43,596 bases of DNA from an uncultured Candidatus Saccharibacteria bacterium. GTDB lineage: Bacteria > Patescibacteriota > Saccharimonadia > Saccharimonadales > Saccharimonadaceae. A program made the position numbers and the translations under genes. The DNA lies in the NCBI GenBank assembly GCA_938042055.1, contig CALIRX010000019.1:1-43596 (forward strand). Direction: 5' to 3'. Below, in pieces: positions 37,737-43,596 of this stretch (within the stretch, counting starts at the first letter, position 1; each line of letters begins with the position of its first letter). The notes beneath the pieces were generated by a model. That model had not been told where the DNA came from and did no database searches. It saw nothing but the letters and a program-made list of their open reading frames with translations.

Positions 37737-38303
37737 ATGACCAAAAAACTACTAGAAATCGAACGCAAGCGCCAGCTAACGGGCAATATTGAAGAGCTAA
37801 TCGAGCGGTTGCAAAACATCGGTTTTGAGTTAAAGAGTAATCTTCACGAAATTGATACGTATTATTCTCGTCCTGACGTCGACTTTATGCAGACGGTTGA
37901 ATGCTTGCGGATTCGCCAGCGCGATAGTTTTGCTGAGATAACATATAAGCCAGCAACGACCGCTGCGACACATACGGAAAATAATGTAATCATCAAGCCC
38001 GAGACAAACCTGCCAATTCAGCCCGAAGACACGGCAACCGCCAAGCAGCTACTGGCAAGCCTCGGCATGGTGCAGCTGGTCGAGGTCAACAAATATCGTC
38101 GCTCGTTTCAATCCTCTGATTTTCCGCAGGCAACGGTAGCCATCGACGAAATCAAAGACGCTGGGACTTTCGTGGAAGTTGAGGTTTTGTCAGATGATGA
38201 AACTAGTGCGCTGATAATGATTAGTGAAATTGAAACCAAACTCGATCTGGATTCAATGGAAATTGTGACGCGACCCTATCGGGATATTTGTATGGGACTT
38301 TAA
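37737..38303 (+). CDS. CYTH domain protein (class IV adenylyl cyclase/thiamine-triphosphatase-like)
   Basis: A 188-aa triphosphate tunnel metalloenzyme. The E-x-E-x-K signature is LLEIERKRQL (residues 4-13). Other tunnel residues fit: EIDTYYSRPDVDFMQTVECLRIRQRD near 41-66 with LRIR, and ITYKPAT near 72. In the second half, EVNKYRRSFQ and VAIDEIKDAGTFVEVEVL are typical of the CyaB-like branch. Substrates of the superfamily include ATP, thiamine triphosphate and polyphosphate, and none can be chosen here. A TATAAT (37673-37678) lies upstream and an AGAAAGG ribosome-binding site precedes the ATG. Confidence 0.85.
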   Translation: MTKKLLEIERKRQLTGNIEELIERLQNIGFELKSNLHEIDTYYSRPDVDFMQTVECLRIRQRDSFAEITYKPATTAATHTENNVIIKPETNLPIQPEDTATAKQLLASLGMVQLVEVNKYRRSFQSSDFPQATVAIDEIKDAGTFVEVEVLSDDETSALIMISEIETKLDLDSMEIVTRPYRDICMGL

Positions 38304-38621
38304 TTGCAAGCTCACCGCAAACCACACACCCTGCCCGCAATGTGCGCGTTAAAGATGCGCGCCAAGCGTGAGCACGGCGGTCGCCGTCATAAAACGGTGT
38401 GAGCGCCTGGACTATGAGGTCCGAGACGAAGCTGAAGTCGTCAGCCCTTGCCGGGCGTACGATGATAGGACGGTCATTTCAACCACTCTTACAGTGACTA
38501 TCTGACTGGTGTTTTCTCGATTCGTAAAAGTGACTTCCTCTCCAAGTTGATTTTTTGGCGCTTTTCATTATTCACAGTACATCACATTGATCAAATATTG
38601 CCCCTCCATTACAATTGAAAT
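38304..38621. other. GC-rich, strongly structured 318-bp segment without a gene
   Basis: No convincing ORF, though one open frame of about 50 codons ends near 38502. Between 38342 and 38470 the base composition is far more GC-rich than the flanks, and plus-strand hairpins follow one another: 38344-38348/38358-38362, 38382-38387/38394-38399 (one G-U), GGAC/GTCC 38409-38412/38419-38422, GCTGA/TCAGC 38431-38435/38441-38445 and GCCC/GGGC 38444-38447/38453-38456. GTGCG at 38342-38346 fits the 5' boundary consensus of group II introns (GUGYG), and the run of hairpins recalls part of domain I; no domain V, no reverse transcriptase and no 3' boundary are present. It may be a truncated intron or another imported RNA. 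The last 100 bases are AT-rich. Confidence 0.35.
38610..38615 (+). promoter_or_regulatory. -10 box, leaderless Nudix gene start
   Basis: TACAAT followed by six bases (TGAAAT) and the ATG at 38622. Confidence 0.55.
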
Positions 38622-39041
38622 ATGGTTAAAATAGTGTCAAAAGCACTTATTAAGAATAAAAATGGCAAATATCTACTGCTCTACAGGGGAGATACACACC
38701 CTAATTTCCCTGGGCATCTTGATATTCCTGGGGGAGAAGTAGAATCTGAAGAAACCTCCAGGATGGCGACCGCGCGAGAAGTACAGGAAGAAACTGGCAT
38801 ATGTATATATCCAAATGACTTAAAAAAGCTATTTGCTAAGCAGCACAAAAACACAAAACATGTACTTTTTGAGATAGCCATAGATAAGACTGAGGCTGAC
38901 ATTTCTGTTAAATTGAGCTGGGAACATAAAAAATACCGTTGGATGACGTTATCGGAATTATTAGATACTAATATTCCAGAAAATGCAGATCCTTATTATA
39001 TAGATGTTATTGATTATTTAAAGCATTTATCCGAGGCTTGA
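38622..39041 (+). CDS. Nudix hydrolase
   Basis: A 139-aa Nudix pyrophosphohydrolase. The box G-x5-E-x7-R-E-U-x-E-E-x-G is intact: GGEVESEETSRMATAREVQEETG-type, residues 37-59, with a preceding FPGHLDIPGG strand. The protein is MutT-like in size, so a role in removing damaged or surplus nucleotides is plausible, but Nudix substrates cannot be predicted from the box alone. Leaderless start. It is one of three Nudix genes within 3.6 kb, and the proteins are not close copies of each other. Confidence 0.88.
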   Translation: MVKIVSKALIKNKNGKYLLLYRGDTHPNFPGHLDIPGGEVESEETSRMATAREVQEETGICIYPNDLKKLFAKQHKNTKHVLFEIAIDKTEADISVKLSWEHKKYRWMTLSELLDTNIPENADPYYIDVIDYLKHLSEA

Positions 39042-39140
39042 TCTGTCCGACATATTTTCCCATACTCTAATTTCTGGATATATCTGGGCTGATGGTTTCA
39101 TTGAACATATTATTCTCCCGATATACTCCAAGAGAAATTT

Positions 39141-39176
39141 TCCCAAAAGAAAATGCGACAAACTCGCCTGTCGCAT
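39141..39176 (-). terminator. Probable terminator behind the toxin-remnant/immunity pair
   Basis: On the minus strand ATGCGACA and TGTCGCAT (39176-39169 and 39160-39153) form an eight-pair stem followed by TTTCTTTT. It lies 41 bases beyond the stop of the gene at 39217. Confidence 0.65.
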
Positions 39177-39216
39177 ATACTGGCTCTATTTTATCATATT
39201 CGACTTAAAAATAAAA

Positions 39217-39480
39217 TTATTTAGAAAAATACTCTTCAATTTTTGCCGCTAGCTTAGTTTCTTCAGTTTCTTCATCGATAAACTGACCGCCAGCGTAAAT
39301 CTCTCTCACTAGATTACCGAGCGAGTCAAACAATAAATAATAGTTATCAGCTATCCAATCGTCATCTTTAGCGAGCGACACCAAATAGCATTCCTGACCA
39401 TTGTAACTGCCTAGTTGATAAAAACGCTTGTCGCCATATTTATCTTTAATGTAGTTCTCTATTTTTTGGCTAATTTTCAT
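39217..39480 (-). CDS. Small acidic protein, possible immunity protein
   Basis: An 87-aa acidic protein with a helical start (KISQKIENYIKDKYG), a beta-rich core (FYQLGSYNGQECYLVSL, YYLLFDSLGNLVREIYAGGQFID) and a C-terminal helix. No family named. Its ATG overlaps the stop of the toxin-domain fragment in an ATGA arrangement, and size and acidity suit an immunity protein for that toxin domain. This is guilt by association: the toxin itself is truncated, and the immunity gene may persist as an orphan protecting against related toxins from other cells. Confidence 0.5.
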   Translation of the reverse strand: MKISQKIENYIKDKYGDKRFYQLGSYNGQECYLVSLAKDDDWIADNYYLLFDSLGNLVREIYAGGQFIDEETEETKLAAKIEEYFSK

Positions 39481-39728
39481 CGTTTACTCTCTTTCATAAT
39501 TAATTTTATCATCTCCTTGTCTAGTTCTCGATTATCAACTCGAAATGCCCAAAATGCATATCGTGGTCGAGCTTTTACATCAGCGATAAATTCATCACGG
39601 TTTTTTATCGATTGTGTCTGAGGGTCAATAAAAACAAGCTTGCCAGCTCTTTTCTCGGCCATAATTGTATGACCAGTACGAGAGCCTTTCCATATCCATC
39701 CGACCTGAGCTCGAGCGCCGTTTGGCAT
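39477..39728 (-). pseudogene. Remnant of a papain-fold (Tox-PL-like) toxin domain
   Basis: An 83-codon frame. TGHTIMAEKRAGKLVFIDPQTQ resembles the His and Asp-Pro-Gln part of papain-like toxin/deamidase domains of polymorphic toxins, and GWIWKGSRTGH leads into it. The catalytic Cys, expected further upstream, is absent. Reading back from the ATG, the frame stays open for seven codons (CYKFIGD) to a TAA, and this stretch also looks coding. The fragment is therefore probably the C-terminal end of a toxin whose start has been lost, not a small independent gene. The family call is moderate. Confidence 0.45.
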
Positions 39729-39760
39729 GTCACCGATAAACTTATAACATTATTCGACTA

Positions 39761-40312
39761 TTAGCGGGCGTGAGATTGCGAAATATACGCCTGTAAAATT
39801 GTTTTTAGATCCACGCTGTGGCGAAAGTTTATATCGTCAATCTTATCCAGATCAACCCATTCTGGCATGCCGTTAGTATAAGTCTTCTCGCTGTCGGTTA
39901 TGCTGTCGTTATTGATTTGCCCGTGCAGCTGGCTGTGGGTAAAATACAGTTGGATTGACTGATTGGCTTGCGACTCAGCGTTGCGCTTGAAGAAAGTGGT
40001 TGCTTGGTGAATAATTCTATCTAGTGTGATAGTCAATCCAGTCTCTTCCTTAACTTCGCGGACAATTGACTCCTCGATCGTTTCGCCCTTCTCGACACCG
40101 CCGCCAATCAAGCTATAACCGTCCCATTGCCTAGTCAAAAGAATCTTATTATCCTCAATAATAACCGCGTACACGCCGACGCGAATATTTAGTTCGTCAA
40201 CGGGAACGGTGTATTGATTACCGAAGACGTCTTTACAGATGATGGATTTAATAAAAGTCACCTCTTTCAGATTATAAGCATCCCCTTGTTTATAATATCG
40301 TGCGGATGTCAA
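39761..40312 (-). CDS. Nudix hydrolase
   Basis: A 183-aa Nudix protein. Residues 1-40 form an N-terminal extension, the Nudix domain starts at GVYAVIIEDNKILLTRQWDGYSLIGGG, and the box covers about residues 71-93 (GGVEKGETIEESIVREVKEETGL; Glu and Arg residues all kept). The C-terminal end (MPEWVDLDKIDDINF) is typical. The gene is followed 32 bases later by the toxin-domain remnant on the same strand. Substrate unknown. Confidence 0.87.
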   Translation of the reverse strand: MTSARYYKQGDAYNLKEVTFIKSIICKDVFGNQYTVPVDELNIRVGVYAVIIEDNKILLTRQWDGYSLIGGGVEKGETIEESIVREVKEETGLTITLDRIIHQATTFFKRNAESQANQSIQLYFTHSQLHGQINNDSITDSEKTYTNGMPEWVDLDKIDDINFRHSVDLKTILQAYISQSHAR

Positions 40313-40350
40313 TTATGATCTTTATTTTAGCATGGACGGGCGGGAAATTA

Positions 40351-40755
40351 CTATGTTTTACCGCAACTCTCTAGATACTTGTCAATTAACAGAATGTCCG
40401 CCTGGTCCTTACTCCTACCAAGTAGCGCTTTCCATCTGCGAGCCTCCTCAATTGACATAAATTTTATCCCGTCGATTACTGTTGTTTTTATAGCCGTATC
40501 TGATACTTTCTTGCCATACCAATCATGCATCAACTCAATATCGTCAACCTCTATTTTCTCCGAACCATCTGGCCGTTGTAATATTTCATGACCATGGCCA
40601 GCAATTTTGTAAAAAGTTTCTTTGCTTATAAGTAAATCGACGTCGTTGCTTGGACGGATGCCAAGCATATCCAATATGCTGCTGCCGACAATAATTAGCT
40701 CAGTACTACCAATACCTAGACTAGTTAGTTTGTTTTTAATTTCTGCTATCGTCAT
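40351..40755 (-). CDS. Nucleotidyltransferase-fold protein
   Basis: A 134-aa protein. IIVGSSILDMLGIRPSNDVDLLIS (about residues 20-43) fits the G-S-x(n)-D-x-D core of minimal nucleotidyltransferases, and a later acidic VDDIELMH region could provide the third carboxylate. The C-terminal SIEEARRWKALLGRSKDQADI is common in this fold group, including AbiEii- or MNT-like antitoxin/toxin partners. No HEPN partner gene lies adjacent. It overlaps maf by 20 bases in another frame, so it is co-transcribed with the nucleotide-housekeeping genes. Role unknown. Confidence 0.65.
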   Translation of the reverse strand: MTIAEIKNKLTSLGIGSTELIIVGSSILDMLGIRPSNDVDLLISKETFYKIAGHGHEILQRPDGSEKIEVDDIELMHDWYGKKVSDTAIKTTVIDGIKFMSIEEARRWKALLGRSKDQADILLIDKYLESCGKT

Positions 40756-41323
40756 AGCCTGCCTTTTTTAGCAGATTATACATCTTGTCTAATGGCAGTC
40801 CCAATGCACCCATATATGAACCTTCAATTTTCTCAATCAACGCAAATCCCGCCGAATCAACATGAAAACCAAGCGCAGCATTACGACGGTTCGGATTGTA
40901 ATTATGAGCGTTATCTAACATCGCCGCGTTAAAATTCATATATGTTATCTTTGTTTCCGTACTGTCAGTAAACGTTTTTCCTCGATTTATCACGCAGACG
41001 CCAGTGTATATAGTTGTAGTTTTACCCGATTGACTCAAACACATTTTCATCTTTTCGGTGGCGGTTCTCGCTTTATGCAAGCGCGAACCGTCAGGTAAAA
41101 CACCGAATGTATCAGCAGCAACAATACAGTCGTCGGGATACAACTTGGCAAGAGCTTCTGCCTTTGAACGCGCCAACAGAATAGCAGTCTCTCTTGCGTC
41201 TAGCTCTGGGTGAGATTTCTCTATAGCTCGCTCATCAATATTAGCGATAATAGCCTCGTAAGCTAGCCCGCTTCTATCCATGATCATGCGCTTAGTCGGC
41301 GATTCGGTGGCAAGTATTAGCAT
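40736..41323 (-). CDS. maf: Maf-like nucleotide pyrophosphatase
   Basis: A 195-aa Maf/HAM1-fold protein; members hydrolyse (d)NTPs, especially modified pyrimidines, to monophosphates. LATESPTKRMIMDRSG (residues 4-19) corresponds to the N-terminal S-x-R-R segment, IVAADTFGVL near 66-75 contains the catalytic Asp region, TTTIYTGVCV is typical, and GFALIEKIEGSYMGALGLPLDKMYNLLKK closes the protein with the conserved E-G-S-Y-x-x-x-x-G-L-P. The first motif departs from the usual ASxSPRR. It overlaps the CYTH-like fragment upstream by seven bases and the nucleotidyltransferase gene downstream by 20. Confidence 0.85.
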   Translation of the reverse strand: MLILATESPTKRMIMDRSGLAYEAIIANIDERAIEKSHPELDARETAILLARSKAEALAKLYPDDCIVAADTFGVLPDGSRLHKARTATEKMKMCLSQSGKTTTIYTGVCVINRGKTFTDSTETKITYMNFNAAMLDNAHNYNPNRRNAALGFHVDSAGFALIEKIEGSYMGALGLPLDKMYNLLKKAGYDDSRN

Positions 41324-41553
41324 GCTTTATCCTCCTTTTGAAAATCTTTTAATGATGTATATTCCCATGGGTAATCAATGTAGGGCATCTCGTCATATTC
41401 AAATAATACACCATGATAATCTGGTTGTAGAAATACTGTATCAATTTGGCGTTTGCTTGAGATGAGTGCGATGAATTGGCTTTTTAGTATGGCGATGAGA
41501 TTATCGCGAGTAATATCAGACGCTAATTTGAATTTGGATTCTATTTCGATCAT
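41317..41553 (-). pseudogene. CYTH-like N-terminal fragment
   Basis: A 78-aa frame starting MIEIESKFKLASDI, which carries the E-x-E-x-K signature, followed by a helix and RQIDTVFLQPD, the usual second segment of CYTH domains. The expected L-R-I-R and all later tunnel residues are missing, and the last 30 residues (YHGVLFEYDEMPY...) do not look like CYTH. CYTH proteins are about 170-190 aa. It is therefore likely a truncated or rearranged copy; a small independent gene is possible since the frame is open and overlaps maf in operon fashion. Confidence 0.5.
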
Positions 41554-41660
41554 AGTGGTTACTTGAATATAGATTATAGCTTGATTTATTTGTTAAATCA
41601 GTGCTCTTTGTACGTTAGCGAATTTATGCTTATTGGTGGTTGCGGTTGCGTAGGTTAGGA

Positions 41661-42191
41661 TCATTTATTTTTACTTATCGCTGCTTTTAATCCTGCTAAT
41701 TCCCTAGCTCGCTCAAACAAATGCACGTATTCTTTAGATGTGCCTGACTGAACTAGCTTAATAGCTTGCTGGAGATTATCACACCAAACAATTGAGCAGC
41801 CGTGCAGTTCTTCTTCGTCAATCCAAGCGCTTTTGCCGATCGTTCCATAAACATGTGCGGTAAAATAATGCTGGTTACAATCCTCGTTATATGCCGACAA
41901 ATGTGATTGTACAACACCCAAATAGTAGATATCTGTAATATTCGCTCCAACCTCTTCCTTAATTTCACGGCGAACAGTCTGTTCTAAGCTCTCACCTACT
42001 TCTACATTACCTCCAGGCAGTTTGTAATGATTATATTTGTGCTCGTATACTAGAGCAATACGACTATCATTATCAAACAAAATCGCCCGCGCACCGGTAC
42101 GGATTGATTTTTCTGCGCTTGATAGTGGTGTTTGCAAACCAATAGTTTGGTCATTTATAGTTGACAAAAGACAATTAGAATCCATACTCAT
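41661..42191 (-). CDS. Nudix hydrolase
   Basis: A 176-aa Nudix protein. ARAILFDNDSRIALVYEHKYNHYKLPGG leads to the box at about residues 60-82 (GGNVEVGESLEQTVRREIKEEVGANI, catalytic Glu pairs present), followed by a strand-rich C-terminal part (HYFTAHVYGTIG, IVWCDNLQQAIKLV). Its start overlaps the end of the WbsX-like gene by 17 bases, so they are co-transcribed. Two Met codons lie close together at the start and either may be used. Third Nudix gene in this tract. Confidence 0.87.
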   Translation of the reverse strand: MSMDSNCLLSTINDQTIGLQTPLSSAEKSIRTGARAILFDNDSRIALVYEHKYNHYKLPGGNVEVGESLEQTVRREIKEEVGANITDIYYLGVVQSHLSAYNEDCNQHYFTAHVYGTIGKSAWIDEEELHGCSIVWCDNLQQAIKLVQSGTSKEYVHLFERARELAGLKAAISKNK

Positions 42192-43179
42192 CTCTTAGCT
42201 CCCTTATTTTTGCTGAATAACTATTATCTACTGATCCGTCTGGTAATATTTTTAGCAACAGAGCTACACTTTCAGGAATACTTCCACGAGGAGACGCATT
42301 CCATCCGACCACAACGGGAGGAATATACGGCTTATCTATTTGCTCTTGAATTGTGTCCCACTCCTCAATTCTCTTGATAACTTGCTCTCTATAATTCTGA
42401 ATAGGTCGCCACATTGATTCTGTAAAGTCAGGTAGAAATCCGTAACCGGTCATAGAGTCGACACCAGCAGCAAGATGGTCTAGTGCATGAGTAACCCTAA
42501 GACAAACTGTTGCCGAATACGGCTCTATCCTGTATTTCCTCCAGCTATATTCTTTCATATAATTTATCATATCAGCATGCGACATCTCTTTGTTATTATT
42601 ACTATATTTTCTCATGTCAGAAGTGAAGACGCTTACGTACGGTCGATCAAGAATATTGATGTAATTTGGATTGTCCCAGTGATTATCAGCGAGATAATCA
42701 ACCATTGTTTCTATAGTCTGAGACGTACGATCATAGTATCTATCGGGTTCTTCAAAATATGGAAGAACTGGCAAGATAGACCTTGGACTTCCGAATATCA
42801 TCATGCAAGCATACGCAGTTCTACCTAAACTACATTTTAGAAATCCATTGATAACGTCTTTTTCTTTGCTAACTTTACCATCTTTAACACCTACATAAGT
42901 ATCAAATATAAAACCATCTACACCATATTGTTGCGCTAAATCTATTTGTGCTTGCATAACCCTTGGTTCTATATCATCCCATGTGCTAGACTCAGGCGAT
43001 CCATCAAAAGAATATATATTTGGCTGGCTATGTCCTACAAATAAAGACCTAGCGGTTTGGCAAAGCATAGTTTCATCTGTTGACTTATCTCCTCTATTTG
43101 CCAATGATCTATGCTGCAGCGTTTCACAACTGGTCGTCAGCGGATAGTAATAACTGTATATTGGTGATTCTTTTTTCAT
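42175..43179 (-). CDS. WbsX/GH99-like glycan protein
   Basis: A 334-aa protein resembling the WbsX family (GH99-like TIM barrel) found in O-antigen and surface-polysaccharide clusters. YYYPLTTSCETLQ at the start corresponds to the first barrel strand, QQYGVDGFIFDTYVG to the second, and NPNYINILDRPYVSVF to the strand before the active-site region, ending with PPVVVGWNASPRG. The strand order matches this fold, although the family call rests on by-eye similarity. Possible role: processing surface glycan or a host-derived sugar. No glycosyltransferase genes lie in the window. An AAAGGAG ribosome-binding site precedes the ATG. Confidence 0.65.
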   Translation of the reverse strand: MKKESPIYSYYYPLTTSCETLQHRSLANRGDKSTDETMLCQTARSLFVGHSQPNIYSFDGSPESSTWDDIEPRVMQAQIDLAQQYGVDGFIFDTYVGVKDGKVSKEKDVINGFLKCSLGRTAYACMMIFGSPRSILPVLPYFEEPDRYYDRTSQTIETMVDYLADNHWDNPNYINILDRPYVSVFTSDMRKYSNNNKEMSHADMINYMKEYSWRKYRIEPYSATVCLRVTHALDHLAAGVDSMTGYGFLPDFTESMWRPIQNYREQVIKRIEEWDTIQEQIDKPYIPPVVVGWNASPRGSIPESVALLLKILPDGSVDNSYSAKIRELRDEYGF

Positions 43180-43208
43180 AGTTAACTCCTTTCTTGATTA
43201 GATACTTG

Positions 43209-43596
43209 TTAATTAAAATTTTTCAATGCGCCTTCGCTTAATGAAATTTTTGAAATTTCTTCGTAGTTTTTTATCTGCTCTTGATAATTAGCAAGTAGCG
43301 CCTCGTCGTTTAGGTAGCCTTTATAAAATGCGTCTATTTCGTTTAATGCGCTATAACCAACCCTGCCAATTGCTGTTCTGAGAGCACCCTTAGCAAAAGA
43401 CGCAGCTTCTACAGCAGGTAGTTCAAACGACCGTATGTCTTCCTGAATAATTTCTAATAATTTATCAAGATTACTGGGGTCGTTCCAGTTATGATATTTG
43501 TAGTATGTATCGTCTGGGGATATTGAAGCATTTGCACTTCTTAATCCTATTGGTAACAGCCCAAGACGAGCGCGCAAAAAATCCGATCTCGTAAAA
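43209..43596 (-). CDS. Partial hypothetical protein, cut by the window end
   Basis: The frame is open to the end of the window (…TRSDFLRARLGLLPIGLR…), so only the last 120-odd residues are seen and the true start lies outside. The visible part is helical and soluble, with a central IIQEDIRSFELPAVEAASFAKGALRT-type helix pair and an acidic, Tyr-rich C-terminus. It lies 29 bases upstream of the WbsX-like gene on the same strand and is probably co-transcribed. Its position next to a glycan gene hints at a polysaccharide cluster continuing beyond the window. No family named. Confidence 0.55.
   Translation of the reverse strand, partial: FTRSDFLRARLGLLPIGLRSANASISPDDTYYKYHNWNDPSNLDKLLEIIQEDIRSFELPAVEAASFAKGALRTAIGRVGYSALNEIDAFYKGYLNDEALLANYQEQIKNYEEISKISLSEGALKNFN

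Noticed and set aside
38401..38450. A second hammerhead-like stretch (CTATGAGG...GACGAAGC)
   Set aside because: The core lacks the G of CUGAUGA, the A15.1-U16.1 pair is absent and stem I cannot be closed. It does not meet the hammerhead consensus.
42175..42191. Frameshift fusing the WbsX-like gene to the Nudix gene
   Set aside because: Both proteins have complete ends; a 17-base overlap in different frames is ordinary for this compact genome.
1..43596. CRISPR array, tRNA or rRNA genes, insertion sequence or prophage
   Set aside because: No regularly spaced repeats, no T-loop or rRNA core sequence, and no transposase, integrase or phage structural gene was seen. The 21-bp tandem repeat is inside a gene.
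1..43596. Alternative code with UGA as glycine
   Set aside because: dnaE and several other genes end at UGA at the expected length, and no in-frame UGA was needed inside conserved genes.

Overview
ORGANISM. The window looks like a chromosome segment of a Candidatus Saccharibacteria (TM7, Patescibacteria/CPR) genome. This is an inference from gene content and style: a compact AT-leaning genome, GatCAB, a transketolase split into two genes inside a small pentose-phosphate operon, a PilB/GspE ATPase, an NAD-type malic enzyme, L19 with a long Ala/Lys/Glu tail, and an RNase HII-YraN fusion. UGA acts as a stop (e.g. dnaE and the gene at 39477), which argues against the UGA=Gly Gracilibacteria/Absconditabacteria. 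Many genes start exactly six bases after a TATAAT-like -10 box, which implies leaderless mRNAs.

LAYOUT. 1-717: a small-ORF locus with a consensus promoter, a long structured leader that can fold as a cloverleaf ending in the ribosome-binding site, a 122-aa ORF, and a complete hammerhead ribozyme behind it. 718-7910: rnhB-yraN, a VanZ-like gene, rplS, malic enzyme, a 519-aa unknown, a PilB/GspE ATPase and a SPOUT methyltransferase. 7903-8502: a second small-ORF locus (99-aa membrane protein) flanked by two related structured elements. 8501-20140: dnaE, two small membrane genes, galU, gatB, a membrane HEPN-like gene, gatA, gatC, a membrane protein and uvrB. 20168-23912: a membrane-anchored unknown, a LOG-family enzyme, an unknown, a PfkB kinase and fba. 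23972-24397: third small-ORF locus (79-aa membrane protein). 24396-27290: tktC, tktN, rpe, rpiB. 27379-27856: fourth small-ORF locus (78-aa membrane protein). 27875-35236: gap, rel, ppa, trxB, FKBP, pheT. 35237-43596: an accessory-looking tract with small unknowns, a degenerate M16-like protease and a truncated copy of its start, ASCH, CYTH, three Nudix genes, Maf, a nucleotidyltransferase fold, a toxin-domain remnant with a possible immunity gene, a WbsX/GH99-like protein, and a GC-rich structured segment without a gene.

HOW IT WORKS TOGETHER. The core genes serve replication/repair, aminoacylation, protein folding, glycolysis/pentose-phosphate flux and (p)ppGpp signalling. The four small-ORF loci stand apart. 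Each has its own promoter, is read on + into a convergent - strand housekeeping gene, has a leader able to hide the ribosome-binding site, and ends in an elaborate RNA structure (hammerhead or a recurrent long hairpin). Three encode small membrane proteins. They are the best candidates here for an undescribed RNA-controlled system.

LIMITS. All family calls were made by eye from motifs, and all RNA folds were found by manual base-pairing; no search or folding program was run.
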